This document shows, piece by piece, positions 23,488 to 23,532 of a stretch of 23,532 nt of DNA. This stretch comes from JAHFQJ01 sp046050125. Lineage in GTDB: Bacteria; Pseudomonadota; Gammaproteobacteria; Burkholderiales; Burkholderiaceae. Every line of letters begins with the position of its first letter. Within the stretch, counting starts at the first letter, position 1. Made by a program: the position numbers and the translations under genes. The DNA is taken from the NCBI GenBank assembly GCA_046050125.1, contig JBJOQB010000019.1, positions 1 to 23,532 of the forward strand, in the 5' to 3' direction. Under the pieces are notes generated by a model. It did no database searches. It was not told the DNA's origin and worked only from the letters and a program-made list of their open reading frames with translations.

Positions 23488-23532
23488 GATGTAATATGTT
23501 AAGTAAATATATGTTTAAAAATAAGGGTTCAT

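Noticed and set aside
1..23532. CRISPR array, rRNA genes or prophage
   Set aside because: No regularly spaced direct repeats, no rRNA signature and no phage structural genes were seen.

Overview
The window looks like a piece of chromosome from an AT-rich betaproteobacterium, most likely Burkholderiales/Alcaligenaceae and probably host-associated. This is inference. The housekeeping genes read as betaproteobacterial: the AccA sequence, the ilvB-ilvH-ilvC-psd order, and a zinc-ribbon DUF3426 protein. Base composition is strongly AT-rich by eye. Several small orphan proteins have features seen in host-directed proteins.

Layout. The left edge (1-526, minus) is an unrecognised gene broken by a frameshift and cut by the window. 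It is followed by a 198-bp IS1-like miniature element (562-759). Then come accA, yajC and gltX on the plus strand (931-3895), closed by a terminator. Next are two related papain-like proteins (4086-6012): the first has lost the catalytic residues and the second keeps them. After a palindromic-repeat spacer come the DUF3426 zinc-ribbon membrane protein and the AFG1/ZapE ATPase (6335-8703).

From 8725 to 15418 everything runs on the minus strand. In transcription order this is a small orphan gene, nadE, a charged orphan, fabG, and a tight three-gene accessory cluster: an orphan, a protein with a Josephin-like Cys-His-Asp pattern, and a frameshifted MICAL-like FAD monooxygenase.

From 15572 onward the plus strand carries the branched-chain amino-acid operon, ilvB-ilvH-(orphan)-ilvC. 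Its leader has a promoter, a peptide rich in Ile/Leu and a possible attenuator. Then follow psd, the ribosomal-protein operon rpsF-rpsR-rplI (no priB between rpsF and rpsR), a strong terminator, tRNA-Leu(CAA), gpmA and a PaaI-type thioesterase.

Together the core genes cover fatty-acid synthesis (AccA, FabG), phospholipid synthesis (Psd), Ile/Val/Leu synthesis, NAD synthesis, glycolysis, translation and protein export. The most interesting parts are the accessory ones: the protease/pseudoprotease pair and the Josephin-like plus MICAL-like cluster. I suggest these are host-interaction proteins, but no secretion signal or assay supports that here. Many genes outside the ribosomal and ilv operons lack a clear Shine-Dalgarno sequence.
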